Numbered from the stretch's first letter, positions 1 through 9,070 are shown. The stretch: 64,000 nt of DNA from Aurantimonas marina (GCF_017183135.1 NZ_JADDXW010000014.1:43195-107194); one strand, 5' to 3'. Notes: generated from the letters alone by a model not told the origin. Numbers and translations: made by a program.

Positions 1-2417
1 AGCACGCGCTGCCGAATGCGCGCATCGTTTATGTCTCGGCGACCGGTGCGACGACCGTGCACAACCTCGCCTACGCCCAGCGCCTCGGCCTCTGGGGCGG
101 CGAGGATTTCCCCTTTGCCACACGGGCAGAATTCGTCGAGGCGATCGAGGCCGGCGGCGTCGCGGCGATGGAGGTGCTCGCGCGCGATCTTCGGGCGCTC
201 GGCCTCTACGCAGCTCGGTCACTTTCTTACGAGGGCGTTGAATACGAGTTGCTCGAGCACACGCTGACCGACGAACAGGTCCGCATCTATGACACCTATG
301 CCGGGGCGTTCGGCATCATCCACAACAACCTCGATGCGGCGATGCAGGCGGCGAACATCACCGGCTCGACCGGGACCCTGAATGCTCAGGCCAAGTCCGC
401 CGCGCGTTCGGCCTTCGAAAGCGCCAAGCAGCGCTTTTTCTCCCACCTGATTACCAGCATGAAGACACCGTCGTTGATCCGGTCGATCGAGCGCGATCTG
501 GAAGAGGGCCACGCCGCCGTCATCCAGATCGTTTCCACCGGCGAGGCGCTGATGGAACGACGCCTGGCCGAGATCCCGACCGAAGATTGGGGCGACGTCC
601 AGATCGACATCACGCCGCGGGAGTATGTCCTCGACTATCTCGCCCATTCATTCCCGGTGCCGCTCTACGAGCCGTTCACCGATAGCGAGGGCAAGTTGTC
701 ATCGCGGCCGGTCTATTGCGACGGCCAACCGGTCGAGAGCCGCGAGGCTGTCGCCCGGCGTGACCGATTGATCGAGCGGCTGGCGTCGCTGACGCCGGTT
801 CCCGGCGCGCTCGACCAGATTGTCCAGCGCTTCGGCACCGATCTGGTGGCCGAGGTGACGGGTCGCTCGCGGCGCATCATCCGCAAGACCGGCGCCGGCG
901 GCGTCGACCGCCTGATGGTAGAGACTCGTGCCGGCTCCGCCAATCTCGCCGAGACGCAGGCGTTCATGGATGATGCCAAGCGCATCCTCGTGTTTTCGGA
1001 GGCAGGTGGAACCGGGCGCAGCTATCACGCCGAGCTGTCGGCGAAGAACCGCCGGCTGCGGGTTCACTATCTGCTCGAGGCGGGGTGGAAGGCGGACGCC
1101 GCCATCCAGGGGCTCGGTCGCACCAATCGCACGAACCAGCAACAACCGCCGCTGTTTCGGCCGATCGCGACCAACGTCAAGGCCGAGAAACGCTTCCTCT
1201 CGACCATCGCCCGTCGGCTCGACACCCTCGGCGCCATCACCAAGGGCCAGCGCCAGACCGGCGGCCAGGGCCTGTTCCGGCCCGAGGACAATCTGGAGAG
1301 CCAGTATGCCCGCGATGCTCTGCGCCAGCTCTACCTGTTGCTGGTGCGGGGCAAGGTCGAGGGCTGCTCACTGCAGATGTTCGAGGATGCGACCGGCCTG
1401 TCACTGATGGATTCGGGCGGCATCAAGGATGAGCTGCCGCCGATCACGACCTTCCTCAACCGGTTGCTGGCTCTCACCATCGACCTGCAGAACATCCTGT
1501 TCACGGCGTTCGAGCAATTGCTGTCCTCTCGCATCGAGGGAGCTATCGCGTCGGGCGTCTATGACGTCGGGCTGGAGACCCTGACCGCCGAGAGCTTCGT
1601 CGTCACCGACCGTCAGGCGATCTACACCCATCCGGGCACCTCCGCCGAGACCCGGCTTCTCACCATCACCCAGCGCGAGCGCAACCGGCCGGTCACGCTC
1701 GACGAAGCGCTGAACCACCTCACCGATTCCCGAGCGGTGCTGCTCATCAACGGGCAGTCGGGTCGCGCCGCCGTGCAGGTTCCGACCAGCAGCCTGATGC
1801 TCGACGACGGCGAGGTCGAACGCCGCGTCCGGCTCATCCGACCGATGGAGCATCCCGCCATGCCGCTGGCGATGATGCCGCAGACCCATTGGGTCGAAGC
1901 CGACCGCCAGGTGTTCGATCGCGCCTGGGAGGCGGAACTGACGGAGGTGCCGACGTTTACCGACAGCACCATCCACATTGTCTCCGGGTTGTTGCTGCCG
2001 ATCTGGAAGCGCCTGCCGACCGAGTCGACGCGCGTCTATCGTCTCCAGACCGACACCGGCGAGCGCATCGTCGGGCGGCGCGTCTCCCCCGCCTGGGTCG
2101 CGGGTGCGACTGCAACGGGCAGCAGCACCTTGAGCCCCGAAGACGCTTTCACGGCGCTGATGGATGGCAAGACCATCCTCGATCTCGCCGAGGAGCTCCA
2201 GCTTCGCAGGGTCCGTGTCATGGGCGTGAACCGGATCGAACTGTCCGGCTTCACCGACACGATGCGCGATCGCCTGCGCACCTATGGCCTGTTCCACGAG
2301 ATCATCTCCTGGAAGCTGCGCATGTTCGTGCCGACCGACGCCGCTGGCCCCGCCATACTGGCGAAAGTGCTCGAACGCTATCCGCTCGCGCGGATCGCCG
2401 AACGGGAGGCGGCATGA
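1..2417 (+). CDS. Strawberry-notch-type helicase, 5' end missing
   Basis: The reading frame is open from base 3, so the start lies left of the window; 804 residues are visible. A helicase-like VSATGA motif lies near residue 13, an SEAGGTGRS segment near residue 331 and an arginine-rich GRTNRTNQ motif-VI-like segment near residue 371, in the order expected for strawberry-notch superfamily 2 helicases. In alphaproteobacterial ICEs such proteins are very large and often carry an N-terminal methyltransferase domain, which cannot be checked here. It overlaps the next gene by ATGA, indicating translational coupling. Its role in element biology is not established; DNA processing or protection during transfer is inference. 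Confidence 0.85.
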   Translation, partial: HALPNARIVYVSATGATTVHNLAYAQRLGLWGGEDFPFATRAEFVEAIEAGGVAAMEVLARDLRALGLYAARSLSYEGVEYELLEHTLTDEQVRIYDTYAGAFGIIHNNLDAAMQAANITGSTGTLNAQAKSAARSAFESAKQRFFSHLITSMKTPSLIRSIERDLEEGHAAVIQIVSTGEALMERRLAEIPTEDWGDVQIDITPREYVLDYLAHSFPVPLYEPFTDSEGKLSSRPVYCDGQPVESREAVARRDRLIERLASLTPVPGALDQIVQRFGTDLVAEVTGRSRRIIRKTGAGGVDRLMVETRAGSANLAETQAFMDDAKRILVFSEAGGTGRSYHAELSAKNRRLRVHYLLEAGWKADAAIQGLGRTNRTNQQQPPLFRPIATNVKAEKRFLSTIARRLDTLGAITKGQRQTGGQGLFRPEDNLESQYARDALRQLYLLLVRGKVEGCSLQMFEDATGLSLMDSGGIKDELPPITTFLNRLLALTIDLQNILFTAFEQLLSSRIEGAIASGVYDVGLETLTAESFVVTDRQAIYTHPGTSAETRLLTITQRERNRPVTLDEALNHLTDSRAVLLINGQSGRAAVQVPTSSLMLDDGEVERRVRLIRPMEHPAMPLAMMPQTHWVEADRQVFDRAWEAELTEVPTFTDSTIHIVSGLLLPIWKRLPTESTRVYRLQTDTGERIVGRRVSPAWVAGATATGSSTLSPEDAFTALMDGKTILDLAEELQLRRVRVMGVNRIELSGFTDTMRDRLRTYGLFHEIISWKLRMFVPTDAAGPAILAKVLERYPLARIAEREAA

Positions 2418-3457
2418 TGGCCCGCGACGCTTCCGATCTGGCGCAACGTCTCGGCCGCGACGCCGAGGCCGTCTGCCGCGAATATCTCTCCAACGGTCGG
2501 CGCGAAGGCCGCTACTGGCTGGTCGGCGACGTCCAGAACAATCCGGGCCGCTCGATGTTCGTCCGGCTGAAGGGAGCCGAGTCCGGCAAGGGCGCAGCCG
2601 GCAAATGGACCGACGCCGCAACCGGCGAGCATGGCGATCTGCTCGATGTCATCCGTGAAAGCTGCGGCCTGCTCGACTTCAAGGATGTCACCGACGAGGC
2701 CCGACGCTTCCTCAGCCTGCCCCAACCCGAGCCCGGCCCTCAGCCGCAGCCCCGGCCGTCATCCGCACCGGCGGGATCGCCGGAATCAGCACGGCGGCTG
2801 ATTTCCATGTCGCAGCCGATTACGGGCACCATCGTGGAGACGTATCTGCGCAAACGCGGCATTACGGCTTTGCACGGAACCGGGGCCCTGCGCTTCCATC
2901 CACGCTGCTACTATCGCCCGGACAGCTTCAGCCCGACCGAGACCTGGCCGGCGATGATCGCGTCCGTCAACGATCTCGACAACCGGATCACAGGGGCGCA
3001 CCGCACATGGCTGTCGCCCGACGGAAGCGGCAAGGCGCCGATCGACACGCCGAGGCGGGCGATGGGAGACCTTCTCGGGAACGCCGTCCGGTTCGACCGC
3101 GCTACGCACGTCATGGCGGCCGGGGAAGGCATCGAGACCATGCTGTCGCTACGAATGGCACTCCCTCACATGCCGATGGTGGCGGCGCTCTCGGCTGCAC
3201 ATCTCGCCGCCATCCTGTTCCCGGCGACGCTGCGACGGCTCTACATCGCTCGCGACGACGATCCTGCCGGCGATCACGCGATGGCATGCCTGGTCGAACG
3301 GGCGCAGGCGGTCGGAATCGAGGCGATCACCCTGTCGCCACGGCTCGGGGACTTCAACGAGGATCTCCGCACGCTCGGCATCGATGCGCTTCGGGCGGCG
3401 GTGCGGGTTCAGATCGCACCGGAAGACGTCGCCCGCTTCATGCAGATTGCGGCATAG
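2414..3457 (+). CDS. TOPRIM-domain, primase-like protein
   Basis: A 347-residue protein that starts at the ATG inside the upstream stop codon; a second ATG follows at once. A TOPRIM domain is recognisable from GEGIETML near residue 235 (the conserved glutamate) and RDDDPAGDHA near residue 280 (the DxD metal site). The N-terminal half resembles the region in front of TOPRIM in plasmid primase-like proteins, and a Pro/Gln-rich linker lies near residues 110-130. TOPRIM proteins of this kind accompany the strawberry-notch gene in conjugative elements, where priming of transferred single-stranded DNA is a plausible role. No separate primase catalytic domain could be identified by eye. Confidence 0.8.
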   Translation: MMARDASDLAQRLGRDAEAVCREYLSNGRREGRYWLVGDVQNNPGRSMFVRLKGAESGKGAAGKWTDAATGEHGDLLDVIRESCGLLDFKDVTDEARRFLSLPQPEPGPQPQPRPSSAPAGSPESARRLISMSQPITGTIVETYLRKRGITALHGTGALRFHPRCYYRPDSFSPTETWPAMIASVNDLDNRITGAHRTWLSPDGSGKAPIDTPRRAMGDLLGNAVRFDRATHVMAAGEGIETMLSLRMALPHMPMVAALSAAHLAAILFPATLRRLYIARDDDPAGDHAMACLVERAQAVGIEAITLSPRLGDFNEDLRTLGIDALRAAVRVQIAPEDVARFMQIAA

Positions 3458-3820
3458 GTCGAAACGGGAACGTGAAGTGAGGGTCGTGGCCGGTGTCTCG
3501 CATCGGCTACGGGCCCCTCCACGTGCCATCGAAAGAGCCGCGACCACGGCCTTCTGAGAGGGCGATCGGGGCGGCAAGCGGTCCCGACCGGCAATGGCTG
3601 CGCCCGGCTATTTTCCGCCGCCCTTTCCACCCCACGCGGCAAGCCGCGCGGGGACCCCGACTTCGGGCTTTGCAGCGCGAAACAAAATAGCCGGCCTTCG
3701 CCATCCTCCGCTGACGCTCCGGCCCTGCGCGTCGCTCCGGGTGCAGGTCGGGACCGCCAGCCGCCTTTCGTCGCCATGAAGGCCGCGGCGGTCGCGGTCA
3801 CCCGACGAAGGACGAGCCCC
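3458..3820 (+). other. Gene-free stretch with a structured element
   Basis: No convincing gene lies in these 363 bases. The right part holds a perfect long-range inverted repeat followed by a short motif that recurs in the gap before the DUF736 gene near 6.9 kb; see the ncRNA candidate. The downstream DUF2493 gene has a plausible ribosome binding site (AAGGACG) just before 3821. Confidence 0.6.
3604..3722 (+). ncRNA. Candidate structured leader, copy A
   Basis: CCGGCTATTTT at 3604-3614 pairs perfectly over 11 bases with AAAATAGCCGG at 3684-3694. The right arm is preceded by GCGAAACAA and followed at 3698-3722 by TCGCCATCCTCCGCT and a GC-rich segment. The gap before the DUF736 gene (6831-6912) has the same order of parts with a different but still self-complementary stem. 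Conserved flanks plus a covarying stem suggest an RNA or DNA structure upstream of the DUF2493 gene. With two copies and no expression data this is a candidate only; a degenerate mobile repeat is the alternative. Confidence 0.35.
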
Positions 3821-4759
3821 ATGACAGCCGATCTCGACGACACCTACGAACCTCACCACGCTTCTTCCCCCACCGACCACCTCCTGTCCGAACTGCAGCT
3901 TTACGGCTACCGCCCCTTTCAGGACGAACCCGACCCGAGGCCGCTTCCCGAGGGCAACGTCGTCGCCGGCGCCATCGCCGATATCTTCGACGCCCTGATC
4001 ACGAGCATGGGTGAAACCCGCCTCGAACCCGACCTCGACGAAATCCTTTGGTCGACCGTCAATCTCTTCCACCGCGCCACCGCCCGGATCGAGCGCGAGC
4101 TGGACGACAACGAGCAGGCGCAACGTCGCGGCCAACGCGAACAGGATGGCTCCGAGGTGAAGTCGGTCGAGCTGGAGCGCCACATCGCCGAGGGACAGAC
4201 CCTGCTCGAACGCCGCGACGCCTTCGAGCTGATGCGTGACCAGGCCGCCGAGCAATTCGAGCGCCACACCCGCTCACCCTGGCGGCCGCGCTCCGGATCA
4301 ATGGTCAATCACCGTGCACTGACCTCGGCGATGATCGACAGCCGCGACTTCCTGACCGCCAGGCGTCGGGCAGAAACCGAGGTGATGCTACCGACCGGGC
4401 CAAAGGTTGCCTTCACTGGCGGACTCGACGTCAACGATCACCGGCTGATCTGGGAGACGCTCGACAAGGTCCACGCCAAGCATCCGGACATGGTTCTGTT
4501 GCACGGTGGCTCGCCCAAGGGCGCCGAACTGATCGCTGCGAAGTGGGCCGACACGCGCAAAGTGCCACAGGTCGCCTTCAAGCCCGACTGGACGAAGCAC
4601 GCCAAGGCCGCGCCGTTCAAGCGCAACGACGCCATGCTCGACGTTCTGCCGATCGGCGTCATCGTCTTCCCGGGCACCGGCATCCAGGACAATTTCGCCG
4701 ACAAGGCCCGCAAGCTCGGCATCAAGCTGTTCGACTTCCGCAAGAGAGGCGGCGCGTGA
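3821..4759 (+). CDS. DUF2493 (SLOG-like) protein
   Basis: A 312-residue protein taken from the ATG at 3821, after AAGGACG; an in-frame ATG at 3776 would add 15 unlikely residues. The C-terminal third (from about residue 190) has the Rossmann-like features of DUF2493/SLOG proteins: a beta strand VAFTGG, then HGGSPKGAE, then VIVFPGTG near the end. The N-terminal part is charged and mostly helical. DUF2493 genes are standard in this ICE backbone; the family is thought to bind nucleotide-like ligands, but the function here is unknown. Confidence 0.8.
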   Translation: MTADLDDTYEPHHASSPTDHLLSELQLYGYRPFQDEPDPRPLPEGNVVAGAIADIFDALITSMGETRLEPDLDEILWSTVNLFHRATARIERELDDNEQAQRRGQREQDGSEVKSVELERHIAEGQTLLERRDAFELMRDQAAEQFERHTRSPWRPRSGSMVNHRALTSAMIDSRDFLTARRRAETEVMLPTGPKVAFTGGLDVNDHRLIWETLDKVHAKHPDMVLLHGGSPKGAELIAAKWADTRKVPQVAFKPDWTKHAKAAPFKRNDAMLDVLPIGVIVFPGTGIQDNFADKARKLGIKLFDFRKRGGA

Positions 4760-4770
4760 GCGCCGTCGTC

Positions 4771-5331
4771 TCACAACATCTCCGGCCGGAACTGGGATCT
4801 CCGGCTAATGATCTTGCCGGACACCATGAATACGCCGTCACCAGTGTAGTGCAGCGTTTCGGGATGTTTCGGCGACGCCGCGACATGAGCCTTCACCACT
4901 TCGAAGATGAAGAAGTTATATTTTTCGACCAGCGCATCGTCGTGCAAGCGGCATTCGAAGCTTGCATGGCATTCGCGGATCAGCGGCGCTCCGACTTCAT
5001 GGGCGTCCTCGGCCGTTAGGCCGAACTCCGTGAACTTGTCGATCTCGGCGCCGGACGTGTTGCCGATGCCGACCACCGTGTCCGTGAGCTTCGTCGTCGG
5101 CAGGTTGATGACGCATTCGCAGCTGTTTCTGATCATCTGGAAGCTGTGATTGCCGCTCGAGATCAAGCAGCCGACGAGCGAAGGCGTGAACTCCATGACC
5201 GTCTGCCAGCCCAGCGTCATGATGTTGGTCTTTCCCTCCCACGCCGACGACACCAGTACGATCGGACCCGGTTCCAGATAGCGCCGCATCTGGCCCACCG
5301 GCAGGTCGTTCTTCTCATATCGCTTTGTCAT
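4771..5331 (-). CDS. Flavin reductase family protein
   Basis: A 186-residue protein running against its neighbours; the internal ATG at 5331 is preferred over an upstream in-frame ATG because family members begin near MTKRYEKND. The segments VSSAWEGKTNIMT, the NHSF segment with ECVINLP, and FECRLH fit the FMN-binding split-barrel flavin reductase fold. Such proteins reduce or bind FMN/FAD for partner oxygenases. No partner is adjacent, and the gene sits reversed inside the transfer backbone, so it looks like a separately acquired gene. Its physiological partner is unknown. Confidence 0.8.
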   Translation of the reverse strand: MTKRYEKNDLPVGQMRRYLEPGPIVLVSSAWEGKTNIMTLGWQTVMEFTPSLVGCLISSGNHSFQMIRNSCECVINLPTTKLTDTVVGIGNTSGAEIDKFTEFGLTAEDAHEVGAPLIRECHASFECRLHDDALVEKYNFFIFEVVKAHVAASPKHPETLHYTGDGVFMVSGKIISRRSQFRPEML

Positions 5332-5661
5332 CGCCCGTCCTGTCCGCCGTTGATCTCGCCGATACTGTAGCCACCGTGGCTGCGGCATCACGACCAAGAG
5401 CGCGGCAGGTCAGCTCCCGACCGAAGCATCGTCGAGGGCCTACCCCAAGGCTCCTGAGATGGACGGAAAACCACCCCCGCTTCCAAATGCGCTGATCCTT
5501 GATCCAGTCGAGGGCCTGACGCCATCAACCCGTGAAGGGTCGGCTATGCGAGCATGCCGCCGCTTCGGCTATTCCTCGCGGTGATCGCGGCCCTCGGCTG
5601 GACACATCGGGCGCCTGTCGCGCGGGGGATGGCCCCCGCCTCCAAGACAGGAGCCGGAACA
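5332..5661. other. Gene-free stretch
   Basis: These 330 bases separate the divergent flavin reductase gene and a small plus-strand gene. Apart from a short hairpin (ACCC, five bases, GGGT near 5529-5541) I see no gene, repeat or operator that can be supported; promoters for both neighbours presumably lie here. Confidence 0.5.
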
Positions 5662-5829
5662 ATGTCCCTCAATGACGCACACGCCTTCGCATTCAGCCTC
5701 GCCACCACCCTCATGGTCGCCATCATCATCTTTCAGGCCGGCGACGGCAGCCTCGGCGTCATGCCAGCCAACGAGTACGACGGCGATACAGCCGCCATCG
5801 TGCACGAGTTCGACCCTTTCGCCCCCTGA
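5662..5829 (+). CDS. Small hypothetical membrane protein, 55 aa
   Basis: This short frame starts at ATG 5662 after an AGGAG-type ribosome binding site. It has one hydrophobic segment near residues 10-22 (FSLATTLMVAIIIF) and an acidic C-terminal half, consistent with a single-pass membrane peptide. No family is recognised. Its position beside another small membrane gene in the accessory block suggests a real but uncharacterised ICE gene. An upstream in-frame ATG at 5554 exists but lacks a better ribosome site. Confidence 0.45.
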   Translation: MSLNDAHAFAFSLATTLMVAIIIFQAGDGSLGVMPANEYDGDTAAIVHEFDPFAP

Positions 5830-5910
5830 CCGAGGCCGGCTTCGCCGTGGAAGTGGAAGTCCCACCGGATTTCCGCTCCCGCCGCCGCTCATCTTCGGCT
5901 ATATTCAGCA

Positions 5911-6410
5911 TTGCGCCGTGGTGGTGGTGGAGGCGCGACCGTTCGACCCTTTGTCACGGAGACCACCATCCTGATCGCCCTCGGTATTCTTGCTTCAGTC
6001 GCCGGCATCGGCTTCTTCTGTTGGCTTCTATTCACACTCGCCGTTTACGCGCTGCCCTTCTTTGCCGGCGTCACCGTTGGCCTATGGGCCTACGATACCG
6101 GCGCCGGACCCATTGGTGGGGTGCTGATCGGCGCCTTTGCGGCAGGGGTGACGTGGGGCGTGGCCCAGGTCATCTTCACGTCCGTCCGTTCAGTGTGGAT
6201 CCGCTTGGCGATCGCCCTCGCCTTCGCAGCTCCGGCCGCCGTCGCCGGCTATCACGCGACCTTGGCCTCACCAAACTCACCATGCCCTCCGAAGGCTGGC
6301 AAATCGCCTTCTCGGTGATCGGCGCGGTCGCCGTTGGCGCAACAGCCTGGACGCGCCTAGTCGCGATGGCCCCGCCTGGTCAATCCGGGCACGCGCTCGC
6401 ACGGCGCTGA
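5911..6410 (+). pseudogene. Hypothetical membrane protein, frameshifted
   Basis: The frame begins at a weak TTG (5911) and encodes three or four hydrophobic segments, then stops early at 6318 after an uncharacteristic Pro/Ser-rich tail. Reading on in the next frame from about 6264 restores a coherent end (GLTKLTMPSEGW, then another hydrophobic helix) up to a stop at 6410. One extra G in the GG run at 6264-6265 would join the two parts, so a one-base deletion or a sequencing error is the simplest account. The function of the intact family is unknown. Confidence 0.55.
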
Positions 6411-7010
6411 TCGTCAATCCTGGCGACGGGCACGTCCAGACAAGGCGCGCTGCCGCATCATCCTGTCCTGGGAAGTGTAACGGTTGTCGCCGCCATGAAT
6501 CGGATTCGAACCCACTTCACATCTCACCTTCGCGGCAAGTGGTGGAGGCTGAAGTCCGGCCGTTCGACGACATCGTGCCCGGCTTACTAATCCGGTACGA
6601 GGGAGCTTCTGACGCGCTGGCCGGATGGAGGGCGATGCAGGCGCGGGCTCCGGCCTGTGTGGGTGCGTCACCGACGCGCCGCGTGCCAGGTCCGTTACGG
6701 GTCAAGTTGGTGGGCCAAGTCTCCTTTGACGGTCCTCTGTCGGGTCGCGCGCTCCCCTGCCGCCTCTCAACGGCTTGATCTGGCCGAAGGTCGGCTGCGT
6801 CTCGATCGCCTATGACGCAACGGCGCCGATCGACTTTCTTCCCCTGCCGGCTGCGCCGTCATTCCTCGCGAAACAACAAAGTCGCCTGTCGCCGTCCTCC
6901 GCTCACGCTGCGGTCGCAAGCGATGCGCCGTCGATCGCCTCCGGCCTGCCGATCGCCATCGAGGCCGCGATGGGCGCGGGCTCGAAACAAGAGAGCAACG
7001 GAGACTTATC
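6411..7010. other. Gene-free stretch before the first DUF736 gene
   Basis: These 600 bases hold no gene I can support. The right half contains copy B of the structured element (6831-6912). Near 6495-6515 the minus strand contains GGTTCGAATCC, which resembles a tRNA T-loop, but no T-stem or acceptor pairing can be built around it. Confidence 0.5.
6831..6912 (+). ncRNA. Candidate structured leader, copy B
   Basis: CGACTTT at 6831-6837 pairs with AAAGTCG at 6878-6884. As in copy A (3604-3722), the right arm follows GCGAAACAA and is followed by TCGCCGTCCTCCGCT and a CCGC...GCGG mini-hairpin ending at 6912. The stem sequence differs from copy A but pairing is kept, which argues for selection on structure. 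It lies 98 bases before the DUF736 start. Evidence is limited to two copies. Confidence 0.35.
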
Positions 7011-7334
7011 ATGGCGACCATCGGCACCTTCAAGAAGACCAGCACCAACGAGTTCGCCGGCGAGATCATCACCCTCAGCGTCCAGGCCAAGGGCGTCCGC
7101 ATCGTCCCTGAAGCCAGCCAAACCAGCGAGAACGCCCCTTCCCACCGGGTCTTCGTGGGCCGCGCGGAAATCGGCGCCGCTTGGGCCAAGCGTTCCACCG
7201 AGGGCCGCGACTATCTGGGTGTGAAGCTGGACGATCCGAGCTTCAATGCTCCGATCTACGCCAATCTCTTCGACGACGAGGACGAAGGCCACAGCCTCAT
7301 CTGGTCCCGCCCCACTCGCCGCAACGGCGACTGA
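7011..7334 (+). CDS. DUF736 family protein
   Basis: A 107-residue protein with the family pattern: an N-terminal IGTFKKTSTNEFAGEI beta segment, a central VGRAEIGAAWAKRS segment, then LGVKLDDPSFNAPIYANLF and a short C-terminal strand. DUF736 proteins are small, soluble and very common in alphaproteobacterial conjugative elements and plasmids; their function is unknown. A second, diverged paralogue lies at 12,616-12,951. A good ribosome site (GGAG) lies just upstream. Confidence 0.9.
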   Translation: MATIGTFKKTSTNEFAGEIITLSVQAKGVRIVPEASQTSENAPSHRVFVGRAEIGAAWAKRSTEGRDYLGVKLDDPSFNAPIYANLFDDEDEGHSLIWSRPTRRNGD

Positions 7335-7509
7335 GGCCCGCGACGCCCCGTCCGTCAGACCGGGCGGGGCCTAGCTCTTTCAGGGCGACCGAATCAGGCC
7401 GGGATCGGATCGGCACCAGAAGGCCCACACAGGCAGTTTCTGCTGTTCGATCGTGGGTAAGGCGACTATTATAGTTGTTTTCGTGGTGCGCGTAGCTGAG
7501 TCCGTAGGA

Positions 7510-7529
7510 GGTGATCATGCATGATCACC
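7510..7529 (+). promoter_or_regulatory. Perfect 20-bp palindrome over a start codon
   Basis: GGTGATCATG followed by CATGATCACC forms a perfect 20-base palindrome that covers the base after the GGAG ribosome site and the ATG (7521) of the next regulator gene. It could be an operator for autorepression or an mRNA hairpin that masks the start codon. The palindrome is read directly; the role is inference. Confidence 0.5.
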
Positions 7530-7772
7530 GCCCGACAGACGCGGGCCGCGCGCGCGTTGCTTGGTTGGAATCAGGAGACGCTCGCTGACAAGGCCCTGGT
7601 ATCGCTGACCGCGCTCAAGCGCCTTGAGTCCGCCAACGCGCTCAAGGTGCATGAATCGACGCGCGATCAGGTGCGCAGGACGCTTGAAGCAGCCGGCATC
7701 GTTCTCTTGACCTCCGACCGAGGCGAGGGAGTCATGATTGTCCGAACTTCCATCAACAGCGCGGCGCCCTAA
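7521..7772 (+). CDS. XRE-family helix-turn-helix regulator
   Basis: An 83-residue protein. Residues 4-60 form a compact helix-turn-helix domain: TRAARALLGWNQETLADKA is the typical first helix and turn, and SLTALKRLES resembles the recognition helix. The C-terminal 20 residues have the short strand (GIVLLTSDRGEGV) seen in many small XRE regulators. It probably binds the element's own DNA; the palindrome over its start codon is a natural autoregulatory target. The precise regulon is unknown. Confidence 0.85.
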   Translation: MITARQTRAARALLGWNQETLADKALVSLTALKRLESANALKVHESTRDQVRRTLEAAGIVLLTSDRGEGVMIVRTSINSAAP

Positions 7773-7916
7773 CGCTCGGCCCTGTCTGGGACCATCCCTT
7801 CGGAGATCGCAAGCTGGACGATTATCGTCCGTTCGTCGCCGCCCCATACCGTTCCGAAATATTCGGATGGTCAAAGCATCCCAACCCCGGCTTCAGGACG
7901 ATTGTAGAGGAGCGCT

Positions 7917-8180
7917 ATGACGCAAAATGATTTCAAAGACGAACCGCCGGAGAGCGTGACGCTCACCGCGTATGATCGACAGCATATGAAAACCTACATC
8001 CGCTTGCTCGATGCCGAGGCGGACGGTGCCGACTGGCGTGAGGCCGTTTCCGTTCTCTTCGGTCTGGATCCTGACCGCGAGCCGGGGCGGGCCCGCCGTG
8101 TCCACGACACCCATCTCGCCCGTGCCCGCTGGATGACCGAGCACGGCTATCGTGAGCTTGTCCGAGAAGGCCGGCACTGA
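7917..8180 (+). CDS. DUF2285-type DNA-binding domain protein
   Basis: An 87-residue protein with the pattern AYDRQHMKTYIRLLDAE followed by DWREAVSVLFGLDP and ARARWMTEHGYRELV, typical of the short DUF2285 proteins in rhizobial conjugative elements. These are predicted DNA-binding accessory regulators. It precedes a longer relative that is frameshifted, so it may be the only working copy of this type here. Confidence 0.75.
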   Translation: MTQNDFKDEPPESVTLTAYDRQHMKTYIRLLDAEADGADWREAVSVLFGLDPDREPGRARRVHDTHLARARWMTEHGYRELVREGRH

Positions 8181-8301
8181 CCCCGGAGGAGTGCGTCTCA
8201 CGCAACGGATGGTGCGTCGGCCGGGACTTTACCAAGCGTTTGCAACCGGGAATCGTATCGGCCGGTCCATGCACCATCCATGCGAGCCCGGGAGACCGCC
8301 G

Positions 8302-9070
8302 ATGAAGCCTGACACGTCTCGATGGCGATCCTCATCGACTTACGATTACTTGGACGACCTCATCCCATCAGATCTTGCGTGGGAGTGGTTGCGGCGCAAC
8401 GCCGAATACCAGCGCGACTATGCCGAGATCGAACGTCGCCCTCGCGCTGCCACGCAGCTGACGAACCTGGCGAGGTTGCGGTGGGGCGTGCGATTTCCCT
8501 GTCCGCCCCGCTTTCGCTGCCACCGAGCAGCCTGTGTTCTGGGCGCCGGAAGCCGATCCCGGCACGGTCATGCTGACGGCCGCGCCACTGCTTCCTGGCC
8601 GCGAAGGCACGCCGCCGGCTGACCTCGATCCCGTCGCTGCGCGCCTCGGAGACGACGGCCTGCACATCGTTCACGGCGTAGGTTTTGCCGCCATCCATGT
8701 TCAGCTGCTGGGCGACGCACGGCCGGGTCAACCGCTCACAGCGCTCGTGCCGCTCGATGGCGATGCACTCGACCGGCTGGAGGCGCTCGCCCGCCTGATA
8801 CGCGGTCTGCACCGGCCGCCCGCGCCGCCCGACATGCGCCTGACGGCGCAGCGCCGGCGCCGCCTCAAGCACATGCTCCAGGCACTCGACGGGAAGACGT
8901 CGGGGGCGAGTTACCGCGAAATCGCCGAAGTCATCTTCGGCGCGGACCGCGTCGCGTCCGATCCGTGGAAGACCTCGGCCTTACGGGATGCCACCATCCG
9001 CCTCGTCCGCGACGGCCGCGGGATGATCGACGGCGGCTACCGCCAGCTCCTGCATCGACGCCGGGCCTGA
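8302..9070 (+). pseudogene. Regulator with N-terminal domain plus DUF2285, frameshifted
   Basis: The first part, from ATG 8302, encodes the typical N-terminal transcriptional-regulator domain (TYDYLDDLIPSDLAWEWL, then a run of charged helix). The rest, with FWAPEADPG and a C-terminal DUF2285 domain ending in a GYRQLLHRRR tail, is in another frame and stops at 9070. Removing one T from the TTT at 8494-8496 joins them into one protein of about 255 residues. A one-base insertion or sequencing error is therefore likely. A start at 8534 could still give the C-terminal DUF2285 part alone. Confidence 0.7.

Noticed and set aside
1401..2621. Long open frame (406 codons) on the minus strand opposite the helicase gene
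   Set aside because: It is an antisense shadow of GC-rich coding sequence with no family resemblance.
6480..6600. tRNA-like segment on the minus strand with GGTTCGAATCC
   Set aside because: Only two of five T-stem pairs can form and no acceptor or anticodon stem can be built; it is not reported as a tRNA gene.
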